A program made the translations under genes and the position numbers. This document shows, piece after piece, positions 1 through 5,597 of a stretch of 5,777 nucleotides of DNA (the stretch's first letter is position 1; the number at the start of each line of letters is the position of its first letter). Source of the DNA: Methanobacteriota archaeon (GTDB lineage Archaea; Halobacteriota; Methanosarcinia; Methanosarcinales; Methanosarcinaceae); NCBI GenBank assembly GCA_030837265.1, contig JAUPKV010000457.1:1-5777 (forward strand), read 5' to 3'. The notes beneath the pieces are model-generated. The model was not told where the DNA came from. It saw only the letters and a list, made by a program, of their open reading frames with translations, and made no database searches.

Positions 1-81
1 GAGAAGCTTGAAAAACTGATTAAAGAGCATGAGCAGGAACTGATTTCTACTGCCAACTTCCTGACAAAACGGTTCAATTGA
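1..81 (+). CDS. 3' end of an unidentified protein gene (partial)
   Basis: Frame 1 is open from the first base to a TGA at 79-81 and gives 26 residues. The tail is rich in Glu, Lys and Leu with roughly heptad-spaced hydrophobics (EKLEKLIKEHEQELIS) and ends TKRFN, which suggests a helical or coiled-coil C-terminus. The gene begins outside the window, so its family cannot be named. After the stop the sequence becomes AT-rich with stops in all frames, which supports this being a true gene end. I cannot exclude a chance open frame, but the composition looks coding. Confidence 0.65.
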   Translation, partial: EKLEKLIKEHEQELISTANFLTKRFN

Positions 82-108
82 TATGCCTATTATCGTAATA
101 GAAAGAAC

Positions 109-119
109 TTTAATTTTTT
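109..119 (+). terminator. Possible T-tract terminator after the partial gene
   Basis: A T-rich stretch with a run of six T lies 33-38 bases after the stop of the upstream gene. Archaeal RNA polymerase commonly stops at such oligo-T tracts without a hairpin. The surroundings are AT-rich, so this is weak evidence. Confidence 0.25.
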
Positions 120-490
120 AATCAGTAAATCCTCATAAAAGTCTTAAAATTTTCAATTAGTGGAGCAAAAAGAAGGAGTTTTGGAGCTTATTTTTTAGTT
201 ATAAAAAAGTTCCATTTTGAACAAATATGATATATTGCCAAAAAGCCCCAAATCAGTTGATCAAATTCCAATCGGTTAATTTTTCCCTTATGAATTACCT
301 CTTCAAGTACTACAACTTAAGTTTTTGTGGAAAAAATAGATTAACATTTATCTCGAATTTATCTCAATAACTTTGCGACAAAGGATTAAATACCAACAAG
401 TATGGTTGAAAGAAATTAGCTATTTTTCAGCTTTTTGGGTATATTCTGGCCCAATTCTAATCAATATCTTTATTAATTTCATTGTATATT

Positions 491-543
491 TGAGGCACTC
501 AATTTCCGTTTCTTATGAGTTCTGAGGCACCAAAATTGAGTAC
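491..543. repeat. Paired TGAGGCAC direct repeats with an inverted repeat
   Basis: TGAGGCAC occurs at 491-498 and again at 523-530. Overlapping it, ACTCAATTT at 497-505 is matched by its exact reverse complement AAATTGAGT at 533-541. The match extends with one mismatch to GG(C/T)ACTCAATTT (495-505 with 533-543). The structure lies about 80 bases beyond the 3' end of the dead minus-strand gene, so it could be a remnant of a mobile-element end or a terminator-like fold. The function is unknown. Confidence 0.4.
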
Positions 544-619
544 CCGTAAATAAAAAACTCAGCATTCGATATCTATCTATTTGATTCATATTCTTTGTTT
601 TTTCTCTTTTCAGATGAGT

Positions 620-1074
620 TCATTTCCCCAGGAATTTTACAGCTATATCACGAAACTTTTTTCTTTTATCTTCTAGCATCCTGTTCCAGGTGCTTACAAG
701 AAAGACCGGAAAATAGCATCCCATATCTCATTCCATTCTCCTCTTTAGTAATTTCCCATCTTCATGAGGTAAGCAGATCCCGAAATGTAAGGCTTTGTGG
801 CAAAAGTTCCTCCATCTGGAATCAAACGTATTTTCGTGTCCAAAAAAAGAAACGGTCCTCAAGAAAAGTATCAAGCCAGACGAAGGCATCTTTTCTAGTA
901 GTGAGTAAATAGAAGTCTGATGAATTTCCTGGATTGGAAGGAAATAGTTTCTCAATAATGGAGATTACATCTTCAGTGTGTTGAGTTTTGGAGCAGCACT
1001 AATTTTGGGAATTTTAACATCATGAGGTAAAGATTCTCGGTTAGACTAACAGTACCAAAATTAAAAACAATTTG
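620..1074 (-). pseudogene. Decayed protein gene with several frameshifts and stops
   Basis: On the minus strand, short open stretches in different frames join into one protein-like text. In order they are FNFGTVSLTEN (about 1065-1033), HDVKIPKISAAPKLNT (about 1024-977), EDVISIIEKLFPS followed by DFYLLTTRKDAFVWLDTF and LEDRFFFWTRKYV (to a TGA at 822-824), DSRWRNFCHKAL to LPHEDGKLLKRR (826-728), EWNEIWDAIFRSFL (to a TAA at 694-696), and STWNRMLEDKRKKFRDIAV to FLGK (stop TGA at 620-622). Reading through needs about five frame changes. The joined product would be about 145-150 residues with a basic C-terminal helix. I do not recognise the family. It lies downstream of the minus-strand orphan gene, in the same direction, so the two may once have been co-transcribed. 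A long plus-strand open frame over the same region is its shadow. Confidence 0.5.
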
Positions 1075-1115
1075 TCACTGTGTTTTTATTTTATACTTCC
1101 ATATGGCCTTTGCAT

Positions 1116-1586
1116 TTAAGCATTCAATTCATTCGCTGCTGCCTGTGCCTCATATTCGGTCTCAAAGATTTGAGTATCGAAGGGATATACATAAAGATAT
1201 ACTCCATTAGTGATCTTCACTGTCCTGAATATCAAAGTATATACTGGCTCATCCAGAGCTTCGGTTTTAAGATAGCTGATCTCCTCTTCCCCGAAGTTAA
1301 CCTGAGTATATTCCATACCATCTAGCACAATAGTTTCAGGAAGTTCAACTCCCTGTAGATCAGTCTTCCTGGAATGTAGAGTTCCTAACAGGAAGTTAAC
1401 GTTTTCATATAAGTTGATTTTCCGGACCAATACTTTTGGAAGACAGGCTTCGGCATCATTTTCCGAAAAAGCTGCCGCATCCACTTCTTCATCGGGATAA
1501 TTCGAGAAATCCACGTTGTATACATAGTCATACATTTTTTCGAATATTTGTACTTCGATACCATTAATAGCGATTTTGTTTATCAT
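1116..1586 (-). CDS. Unidentified acidic protein, about 156 residues
   Basis: I do not recognise this family. The product begins MINKIAINGIEVQIFEK and ends YEAQAAANELNA. It is rich in Glu and Asp, has no signal peptide or membrane segment, and alternates short hydrophobic strands (for example VYTLIFRTVKI and VYLYVYPFDTQIF) with acidic turns, so a small soluble, mainly beta protein is likely. One Cys is visible, in the ACLP segment, and no metal-binding cluster. The frame is open up to a GTG at 1601 and an ATG at 1595. I chose ATG 1586 because GGGG at 1599-1596 then sits nine bases upstream as a Shine-Dalgarno site. The prenyltransferase upstream on the same strand ends at 1778 before a T-rich tract, so this gene probably has its own promoter. 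The intact frame beside a dead gene suggests it is still under selection. Existence is likely; function is unknown. Confidence 0.75.
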   Translation of the reverse strand: MINKIAINGIEVQIFEKMYDYVYNVDFSNYPDEEVDAAAFSENDAEACLPKVLVRKINLYENVNFLLGTLHSRKTDLQGVELPETIVLDGMEYTQVNFGEEEISYLKTEALDEPVYTLIFRTVKITNGVYLYVYPFDTQIFETEYEAQAAANELNA

Positions 1587-1670
1587 ACTATTCATCCCCA
1601 CATATTTTTGCGTCTACAGGATGGTATCATTAATTATTATTATGAACCCAGATTATACTAAATCTGCTAA

Positions 1671-1679
1671 CTATATTTA
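1671..1679 (-). promoter_or_regulatory. Possible TATA box for the acidic orphan gene
   Basis: Read on the minus strand, TAAATATAG lies about 85-93 bases upstream of the chosen start. Transcription would begin near 1650 and leave a leader of about 60 bases carrying the GGGG ribosome site. A TAGTATAA a little closer is an alternative. The region is AT-rich, so the assignment is weak. Confidence 0.25.
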
Positions 1680-1702
1680 TATTGTTTTTGGGAGGAACTC
1701 TA

Positions 1703-1741
1703 ATGTTCATTTTATTATTGAGAATGATCCTTCTGGTGTAA
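1703..1741 (+). CDS. Candidate hydrophobic micro-ORF with a strong ribosome site
   Basis: ATG at 1703 opens a 12-residue frame (MFILLLRMILLV) ending with TAA at 1739-1741. GGGAGG at 1690-1695 sits seven bases before the ATG, which is a textbook Shine-Dalgarno site and rare in this AT-rich spacer. A TTATACT at 1653-1659 could act as a TATA box, placing the transcript start near 1680. The peptide would be a membrane-inserting or regulatory micropeptide, antisense to the spacer between two minus-strand genes. There is no homology support, and chance occurrence is quite possible. Confidence 0.2.
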   Translation: MFILLLRMILLV

Positions 1742-1758
1742 ACACAACTCATTGAGGG

Positions 1759-1777
1759 AAAAAATAAAAATAAAAAA
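1759..1777 (-). terminator. T-tract terminator of the prenyltransferase gene
   Basis: Directly after the TAA stop (1780-1778), the minus strand reads three runs of five to six T separated by single A bases. Such an oligo-T tract right behind a stop is the usual archaeal intrinsic terminator. It separates this gene from the orphan gene further downstream. Confidence 0.55.
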
Positions 1778-2650
1778 TTAATGGAGCCATAATCTGGCAA
1801 ACAGCAACACACAAGGGACTATAGCCACATAAGCTCCATCCAGAAGTATATACTGGAAATAAAGATGACCTCTTCTGTAGGGTTCATAAACAATGTATTC
1901 TATAAGAAAAGCAAAATAGGGAAATGAAACGAGCAACCCCAGACAGTATACCGGAAAAAGATTAAATAGAAATCCGGCAAGGGTGAGGCTTGTTACTATA
2001 CCGTTCAAGGAATGAAGGATATATTTAGTTTTTTTTACTCCTAGAGTAATAGGGAGCGTATTTACACCATTTATACGGTCCGCTTCAAGGTCTTTCATGT
2101 CGTATATAATAGTATTCATTGCTTCGTTGAGAATGGTACGGAAATATAAAAGTGCCAGAGCAATAAGGCTACTTGTGTGAAAGCAGTTTCCGGTATAAAG
2201 GACAACAAAACTTAATCCTATTCCTACCATCAGGCTCTTTACGCCAAGGTAATCTTTCAAGCGTTTACCCCCTTTTTTGAACGGAATTTTACTGAGGTTG
2301 GTTGTATAGAGAGCCAAATAAAGAATTGAAAGAATAACTAGTAGTCCTAGTTCCAAACTTTCTTGAAAAGAGAGGATTAGTCCAAGTAATGTTAAACCTA
2401 CGGAAAAAACCGTTAAAACTGATTTGTTGGCAGCTACAGCCGACGAGATAGCATTATCGATTGCTGCATCCTTATCGCTTTCGATTAATCTGTTAGCTGC
2501 ATAAAGACCTGATGTCATTGAAAACCAGACAAGTGCGGAGTTTAGTGAAATAGGTTCGGAAAGTAAAATATTTGTGATTATTGCCAAACAGGCCATAGAC
2601 AATCCGATAATTAATCCCGAAGAGAAAATTAAAGCCAGATATTTATTCAT
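1778..2650 (-). CDS. UbiA-family membrane prenyltransferase
   Basis: The 290-residue product is an integral membrane protein with about eight or nine hydrophobic segments, the usual size and shape of UbiA prenyltransferases. These move an isoprenoid chain from its diphosphate onto an aromatic or lipid acceptor using two Asp-rich motifs that hold magnesium. The second motif is classical: D184-M-K-D187-L-E-A-D191, followed by G195 and T198-L-P200. The first is altered: N53-R-L-I-E57-S-D-K-D61 where the family has NDxxDxxxD. The pattern NxPxRP expected in archaeal digeranylgeranylglyceryl phosphate synthase is absent, so that role is unlikely. A quinone-like carrier such as methanophenazine is possible but unproven. 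I chose ATG 2650 because GGTGAT (2660-2655) lies four bases upstream and overlaps the alternative GTG at 2659. The gene is divergent from a regulator with a shared 265-base region. The family is secure; the substrate is unknown. Confidence 0.9.
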   Translation of the reverse strand: MNKYLALIFSSGLIIGLSMACLAIITNILLSEPISLNSALVWFSMTSGLYAANRLIESDKDAAIDNAISSAVAANKSVLTVFSVGLTLLGLILSFQESLELGLLVILSILYLALYTTNLSKIPFKKGGKRLKDYLGVKSLMVGIGLSFVVLYTGNCFHTSSLIALALLYFRTILNEAMNTIIYDMKDLEADRINGVNTLPITLGVKKTKYILHSLNGIVTSLTLAGFLFNLFPVYCLGLLVSFPYFAFLIEYIVYEPYRRGHLYFQYILLDGAYVAIVPCVLLFARLWLH

Positions 2651-2654
2651 CGTT

Positions 2655-2661
2655 ATCACCT
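2655..2661 (-). promoter_or_regulatory. Shine-Dalgarno site deciding the prenyltransferase start
   Basis: AGGTGAT on the minus strand matches the 16S rRNA 3' end of methanogens and ends four bases before ATG 2650. The upstream in-frame GTG (2659-2657) falls inside it, so that GTG is better read as part of the ribosome site than as a start. Confidence 0.6.
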
Positions 2662-2707
2662 TTGTTTTTTTATTTATTTTCCAATATATTAAAACAAAAT
2701 GTACAAA

Positions 2708-2739
2708 TTTTTGATATAGCTGTCAACTGATATCAAAAA
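2708..2739. promoter_or_regulatory. Operator-like perfect inverted repeat in the divergent region
   Basis: TTTTTGATAT at 2708-2717 and ATATCAAAAA at 2730-2739 are exact reverse complements, ten bases each, separated by 12 bases. Their centres lie about 22 bases apart, or two helical turns, as expected for a dimeric winged-helix protein. The spacer also contains TCAA (2723-2726), giving a second imperfect TTGA/TCAA pairing with the left arm. The left arm overlaps the likely TATA box of the prenyltransferase. The adjacent FilR1-like regulator, or another regulator, could bind here and block that promoter. Confidence 0.45.
2711..2721 (-). promoter_or_regulatory. Possible TATA box of the prenyltransferase gene
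   Basis: The minus strand reads AGCTATATCAA here. With the usual 25-base spacing, transcription would start near 2690 and leave a leader of about 40 bases containing the GGTGAT ribosome site. The AATATATT nearer the gene would put the start inside the ribosome site, so it fits less well. Confidence 0.35.
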
Positions 2740-2874
2740 AAGTTGTAAAACACCCCGTAAAGCAAAAAAATAATCTTGTAAGCAGATAAATAAGCTACAA
2801 ACTAATAATTATTATTATTTTGAACGAATACCATAATACGCGTTTTTAAAATGGGTCGTAAATCGGATCTTCTA

Positions 2875-2890
2875 AAAAAGTAAAATATTA
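2875..2890 (+). promoter_or_regulatory. BRE/TATA promoter of the regulator gene, likely leaderless
   Basis: A purine-rich AAAAAG (2875-2880), as in a TFB recognition element, is followed by TAAAATATTA (2881-2890). The centre of the TATA element lies about 30 bases before ATG 2916. No Shine-Dalgarno sequence is seen before the start, so the transcript probably begins at or just before the ATG. Confidence 0.45.
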
Positions 2891-2915
2891 ATTGTTTTGA
2901 GACTTATATTCTGTA

Positions 2916-3707
2916 ATGAAAATATCTTATATTGAGTTAATTTTTTCTTCCGAAAAAAGAAAAACGATACTTAACCAGCTTAGAGATGGCCCGAAGGGTA
3001 TAGACGAAATTGTTGAGATCCTTAACGTAAGTCCAACTTCAGTTTATCCACAAATAAAATTGCTAATGGAAGGGCATCTCCTTTACCGGGAGAAGGACAT
3101 GTACAAACTGACCCTGATAGGGCAGGCAGTAACTGAAAAAATGCATGCTTTTTTAGAGACTTCAGAAACCATTGAAGATAAATATGATTTTTGGTCCAGT
3201 CACAGACTTGATAGCATACCTGCTCATCTCTCAAAAAGAATTGGTGATCTAAAACATTGCTATTTTGCTAAATCACTTAACGAGAGCAGTATGTTTTCTC
3301 CTCATGAGGAATTTGTAGAGAATATTTCTAAATCAAAATTCGTAAAAGGTATCTCCCCTTTTATCCATCCCCTATATCCTAAGATGTTCCTATATTTTGC
3401 AGAAAAAGGTATAAGCATCTCGCTTGTCGTTACAGAATCTGTTTTTAAAAGATTGAGAACTGAATTCAAGGATGACATAGAAAAATTCCTGGTTATGGAT
3501 AATACTCACCTCTATGTTTTTGATAAAGAAATCTTCCTCTCATGCGCAGTGACAGATCATTTTCTCTCCCTTGGCCTCTTCTATAATAACAGCGCCTATG
3601 ATCATGTTAATGATATTATAGCCTTTGAGTCCAGAGCTCTTAGCTGGGGTGAAGATCTATATAATTATTATGAAAGACTATCCAGGGAAGTAAGGTCTCT
3701 TGAATGA
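2916..3707 (+). CDS. Winged-helix transcription regulator, FilR1/DUF1724 type
   Basis: The 263-residue product matches the archaeal two-part regulators common in methanogens. The N-terminal winged helix spans about residues 10-72. It includes a positioning helix at GIDEIVEILNV (28-38), a recognition helix SPTSVYPQIKLLMEGHL (39-55) and a wing near REKDMYKLTLIG (58-69). The C-terminal domain (about 115-255) fits the FilR1_middle/DUF1724 family and carries its typical end, A-x-x-W244-G-E-x-L-x-x-Y-Y. Relatives include FilR1 of Methanosaeta harundinacea and the Msr regulators of methyltransferase genes in Methanosarcina; the ligand is generally unknown. No membrane segment is present, so it acts in the cytoplasm on DNA. 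It is divergent from the prenyltransferase with an operator-like repeat between them, which makes that gene and its own promoter the first target candidates. The start lacks a ribosome site and fits a leaderless mRNA. Confidence 0.88.
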   Translation: MKISYIELIFSSEKRKTILNQLRDGPKGIDEIVEILNVSPTSVYPQIKLLMEGHLLYREKDMYKLTLIGQAVTEKMHAFLETSETIEDKYDFWSSHRLDSIPAHLSKRIGDLKHCYFAKSLNESSMFSPHEEFVENISKSKFVKGISPFIHPLYPKMFLYFAEKGISISLVVTESVFKRLRTEFKDDIEKFLVMDNTHLYVFDKEIFLSCAVTDHFLSLGLFYNNSAYDHVNDIIAFESRALSWGEDLYNYYERLSREVRSLE

Positions 3708-3742
3708 ATTAATCTGGTCCTCTCCCTGAAAGTTTAAAATTC

Positions 3743-3757
3743 TCTAAAAAATTTAGA
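3743..3757. repeat. Small palindrome after the regulator gene
   Basis: TCTAAA and TTTAGA form a six-base inverted repeat with a three-base AAA loop, 36 bases after the regulator stop. It could help end that transcript or be an AT-rich chance palindrome. Confidence 0.25.
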
Positions 3758-3783
3758 ATGTATGAAGCAAAATGATTAATAAC

Positions 3784-3791
3784 TATAAAAA
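3784..3791 (+). promoter_or_regulatory. TATA box of the A24 peptidase gene, likely leaderless
   Basis: TATAAAAA is centred 25 bases before ATG 3813, the exact archaeal TATA-to-start distance. No Shine-Dalgarno site precedes the ATG. The gene therefore seems to have its own promoter and a leaderless mRNA, even though it lies only 105 bases behind the regulator on the same strand. Confidence 0.5.
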
Positions 3792-3812
3792 ATATTTTTA
3801 ATATGTGTTTTC

Positions 3813-4583
3813 ATGATTGAGATCGAACTCCTCAAAATACTCTTTACAATGCCCTTTTTGCTCTATTCGTGTTATACCGATCTGAAGGCTCGGAGGGTCT
3901 CAAATCAACTGTGGAAATATATGCTAGGTTCTGGCTTGGTATTTATAATTTACGAAATTTTTATAGGTGGAATCCCTTATCTTAAAGCTCTCCTCCTTTC
4001 GGGAATAATCGTATTTGTGTCCGTTTATATCCTCTTTCAGCTTGGAGCCTTCGGAGGTGGAGATGCAAAGGGCCTTATCGTACTTTCCATACTTTTTCCC
4101 CTCTACCCAATTTATCAATTTTCGGGAGAGATCTATCCCTTGCTCGGACGCCCTCTAATCGGGCTATTCACCTTCACGGTTTTAGGAAATGCTCTCCTGC
4201 TGACAATTCTTGTTCCTCTGAGTATGTTCTGCTACAACCTCCTTCATTTTTCACCTGAAATGCTGAAAAAACCTCTTTACATGTTCATAGGATACAGGAC
4301 TGAGGTATCTTCGTTGAAAAACAAAGAGTATCTTGCTCTTCTTGAGAAATTGGAGATCGACGAACGCGGAAGCATTAAGAAGAAGCTTGCACGGACAGGA
4401 CTTGATTTCGATGCCAATAAAAAACCCGAGCTTGAAGAGTACATGAAAAAAGGAATGATTGGGAGGGATATCTGGGTTACTCCCGGCTTGCCATTTATGC
4501 TCTCAATTACAGGAGGTTTTGTTACTGCAGTTATTTTCGGAGATTTGATTTTTTATATTGTCATGCGAATTATAGTAGGCTGA
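3813..4583 (+). CDS. A24 aspartic peptidase, preflagellin/prepilin type (FlaK/ArlK-like)
   Basis: The 256-residue membrane protein carries both catalytic aspartates of the A24 (GxGD) family. These are D23 in YTDLKARRVSN after the first membrane helix, and D84 in GAFG-G-GD-AKG after the third. Enzymes of this family cut the class III signal peptide from archaellin or type IV pilin-like precursors at the inner face of the cell membrane. The archaeal type II C-terminal part follows: a helix-rich charged segment (about 165-218) and T223-P-G-L-P-F228 before a final membrane helix, as in FlaK. Length and order agree with archaeal FlaK (about 230-260 residues). No archaellin, pilin or motor gene is in the window, so substrates must be encoded elsewhere. 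I cannot tell archaellin from pilin specificity (ArlK versus EppA-like), so no symbol is given. The ATG start fits the TATA box 25 bases upstream. Confidence 0.9.
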   Translation: MIEIELLKILFTMPFLLYSCYTDLKARRVSNQLWKYMLGSGLVFIIYEIFIGGIPYLKALLLSGIIVFVSVYILFQLGAFGGGDAKGLIVLSILFPLYPIYQFSGEIYPLLGRPLIGLFTFTVLGNALLLTILVPLSMFCYNLLHFSPEMLKKPLYMFIGYRTEVSSLKNKEYLALLEKLEIDERGSIKKKLARTGLDFDANKKPELEEYMKKGMIGRDIWVTPGLPFMLSITGGFVTAVIFGDLIFYIVMRIIVG

Positions 4584-4761
4584 ATTTAAATTATCTTTAC
4601 TCCACAAAATATTCATAAATTCTATATAAAAAAATGTCTTATTAAAAGGATTTTTTACATTCTGATTAAATTTTTATATTTTTGGGTTATTATAGATACC
4701 GGATATGTCATAACACCGCAAAAATTAGAACGTTGAATTAGCATATTCGCCCCTACGTCAT

Positions 4762-4795
4762 GGCGATAAGTATTTAAGGTTTTCTGCTTATCGCC
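4762..4795. repeat. Strong hairpin, GGCGATAAG / CTTATCGCC
   Basis: GGCGATAAG (4762-4770) and CTTATCGCC (4787-4795) are exact reverse complements. As RNA, a U-G and an A-U pair extend the stem to 11 base pairs with a 12-base loop. Its GC content stands out from the AT-rich surroundings. It lies 178 bases after the peptidase gene, too far for an ordinary terminator, so it may be an RNA structure, a protein-binding site or a mobile-element end. Confidence 0.5.
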
Positions 4796-4881
4796 CAAAT
4801 AATAATCATTTTTAAATAATTTAAGCTAATTGACAGTGTCGTGCTTAACAGCAATCAGGATTCATTATGTATAACAATGAT

Positions 4882-4891
4882 AACTTATATA
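4882..4891 (+). promoter_or_regulatory. TATA-like promoter of a possible small RNA
   Basis: AACTTATATA is a good match to methanogen TATA boxes and would start a transcript near 4912, where the sequence turns less AT-rich. No protein frame follows, so it would serve a non-coding RNA if it is active. Confidence 0.3.
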
Positions 4892-4910
4892 CCCCTTTCC
4901 CGTTTTAAAA

Positions 4911-5144
4911 ATAAGCCGCACTTAGGATAGTTCAACCCCTCGCAATATTTTCCATTTAGCTGGAATTGAACACATGAGGCCCGATATTTGCACTTAGCAC
5001 GCATTAAAAAAGACAAAATATTCATTGGTTAATACCCCTTAAGATATATTTCTTAATTACATCTATATGAAGTCTTTTGTGCCCTTTGATTTTACTTAAA
5101 TTCATATATCAATTGTCTTATTCCTGAAGGCAATAAGGTCTTTT
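4911..5144 (+). ncRNA. Candidate structured non-coding RNA
   Basis: The proposed transcript would run from the TATA-like site at 4882-4891 to the hairpin and T-run at 5117-5144. Inside it, GTTCAA (4930-4935) pairs with TTGAAC (4966-4971) around an inner TCCA/TGGA pairing (4951-4954 / 4961-4964). GCACTTAG is also repeated (4918-4925 and 4990-4997). No known RNA family is recognised. Support is limited to promoter-like and fold-like signs. Confidence 0.2.
5117..5144 (+). terminator. Hairpin followed by T-run
   Basis: CTTATT-CC pairs with GG-C-AATAAG (one bulged C) around a TGAA tetraloop, and GGTCTTTT follows. This resembles an intrinsic terminator on the plus strand. No protein gene ends here, so it would belong to the possible small RNA upstream or be fortuitous. 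Confidence 0.3.
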
Positions 5145-5570
5145 AAATGGTATTTTTTGAAAGAAGGATATTGTTATTAAATAAATATCCATTGTATTAT
5201 CTTATTTAGTTCACATTATAAGAAATTTTTGCTCCAAAAATTTATAGAAGTTTTGTATTACATATTCTTCTGACCCATTAGCATTCAAATTTTGAATTTT
5301 TCCAAAAACATGATCCTATTTGATTAAACACCGATTTTCGTCAGCCGATTATGTTCCACTAAAAACTCACAATTTTTTATCACAACCTAATGACCAACAT
5401 TGTTTTTAAAAAATATATCTCTATAAAATGTTCAATTCATGGAACATTAAATTTTTAAAATCCATTTATAAATCAACGTACTGAATCAATTATGATATAC
5501 AAATCCGCCTAATTAAGCCTTAAAATCTATAAGTATATGTTGACAAGGACGTTTTATAAATAAATTTTAA

Positions 5571-5578
5571 ATATTATA
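5571..5578 (+). promoter_or_regulatory. Possible TATA box of the transposase-like frame
   Basis: ATATTATA is centred about 24 bases before ATG 5598 and no ribosome site precedes that ATG. This repeats the leaderless arrangement of the two other plus-strand genes. A TTTATAAAT at 5553-5561 is an alternative. Confidence 0.3.
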
Positions 5579-5597
5579 AGTTCCATAATCTATACAT

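Larger units (their letters stand above)
82..619. other. Gene-free AT-rich stretch
   Basis: No reading frame with coding character is seen on either strand. The stretch holds a 7-base inverted repeat of T and A runs (191-197 / 202-208, loop GTTA), a small CTTTG-CGA-CAAAG palindrome near 370, and the repeat cluster at 491-543 listed separately. It may be decayed DNA, but I could not recover protein fragments from it as I could just to the right. Confidence 0.5.
4584..5597. other. About 1 kb without a protein gene
   Basis: All frames are broken by frequent stops and I found no chain of protein-like fragments here. The stretch contains a long hairpin (4762-4795), a TATA-like site (4882-4891), a terminator-like hairpin (5117-5144), a 7-base inverted repeat AATGTTC/GAACATT (5427-5433 / 5442-5448), and a 13-base direct repeat ACAAAATATTCAT (4604-4616 and 5013-5025). 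It could host small RNA genes or be the remains of mobile elements next to the transposase-like frame. Confidence 0.5.

Noticed and set aside
595..912. Plus-strand open frame of about 105 codons
   Set aside because: Its composition is not protein-like, it has no ribosome site, and it lies opposite the decayed minus-strand gene whose fragments read much better.
1080..1325. Plus-strand open frame of about 81 codons
   Set aside because: It lies opposite the end of the acidic orphan gene, its Cys, Phe and Ile-rich composition is typical of a shadow frame, and it has no start signal.
1630..1812. Minus-strand open frame of about 60 codons
   Set aside because: It overlaps the prenyltransferase end and its terminator tract, begins inside that gene and looks like translated spacer.
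2803..2821. TAATAATTATTATTATTTT as a regulator-binding palindrome
   Set aside because: A similar low-complexity AT run also occurs near 1631-1643 and it is no more than simple sequence.
3022..3234. Minus-strand open frame inside the regulator gene
   Set aside because: It is a shadow of a confidently identified coding region.
3924..4118. Minus-strand open frame inside the peptidase gene
   Set aside because: It is a shadow of a coding region that contains both catalytic motifs.
4604..5025. 13-base direct repeat ACAAAATATTCAT as an attachment-site pair
   Set aside because: It is short and AT-rich, with no integrase, tRNA or cargo gene between or beside the copies.
82..5597. CRISPR array, tRNA or rRNA in the gene-poor stretches
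   Set aside because: No regularly spaced repeats, no cloverleaf with a TTCNA arm and no rRNA-like segment were seen.
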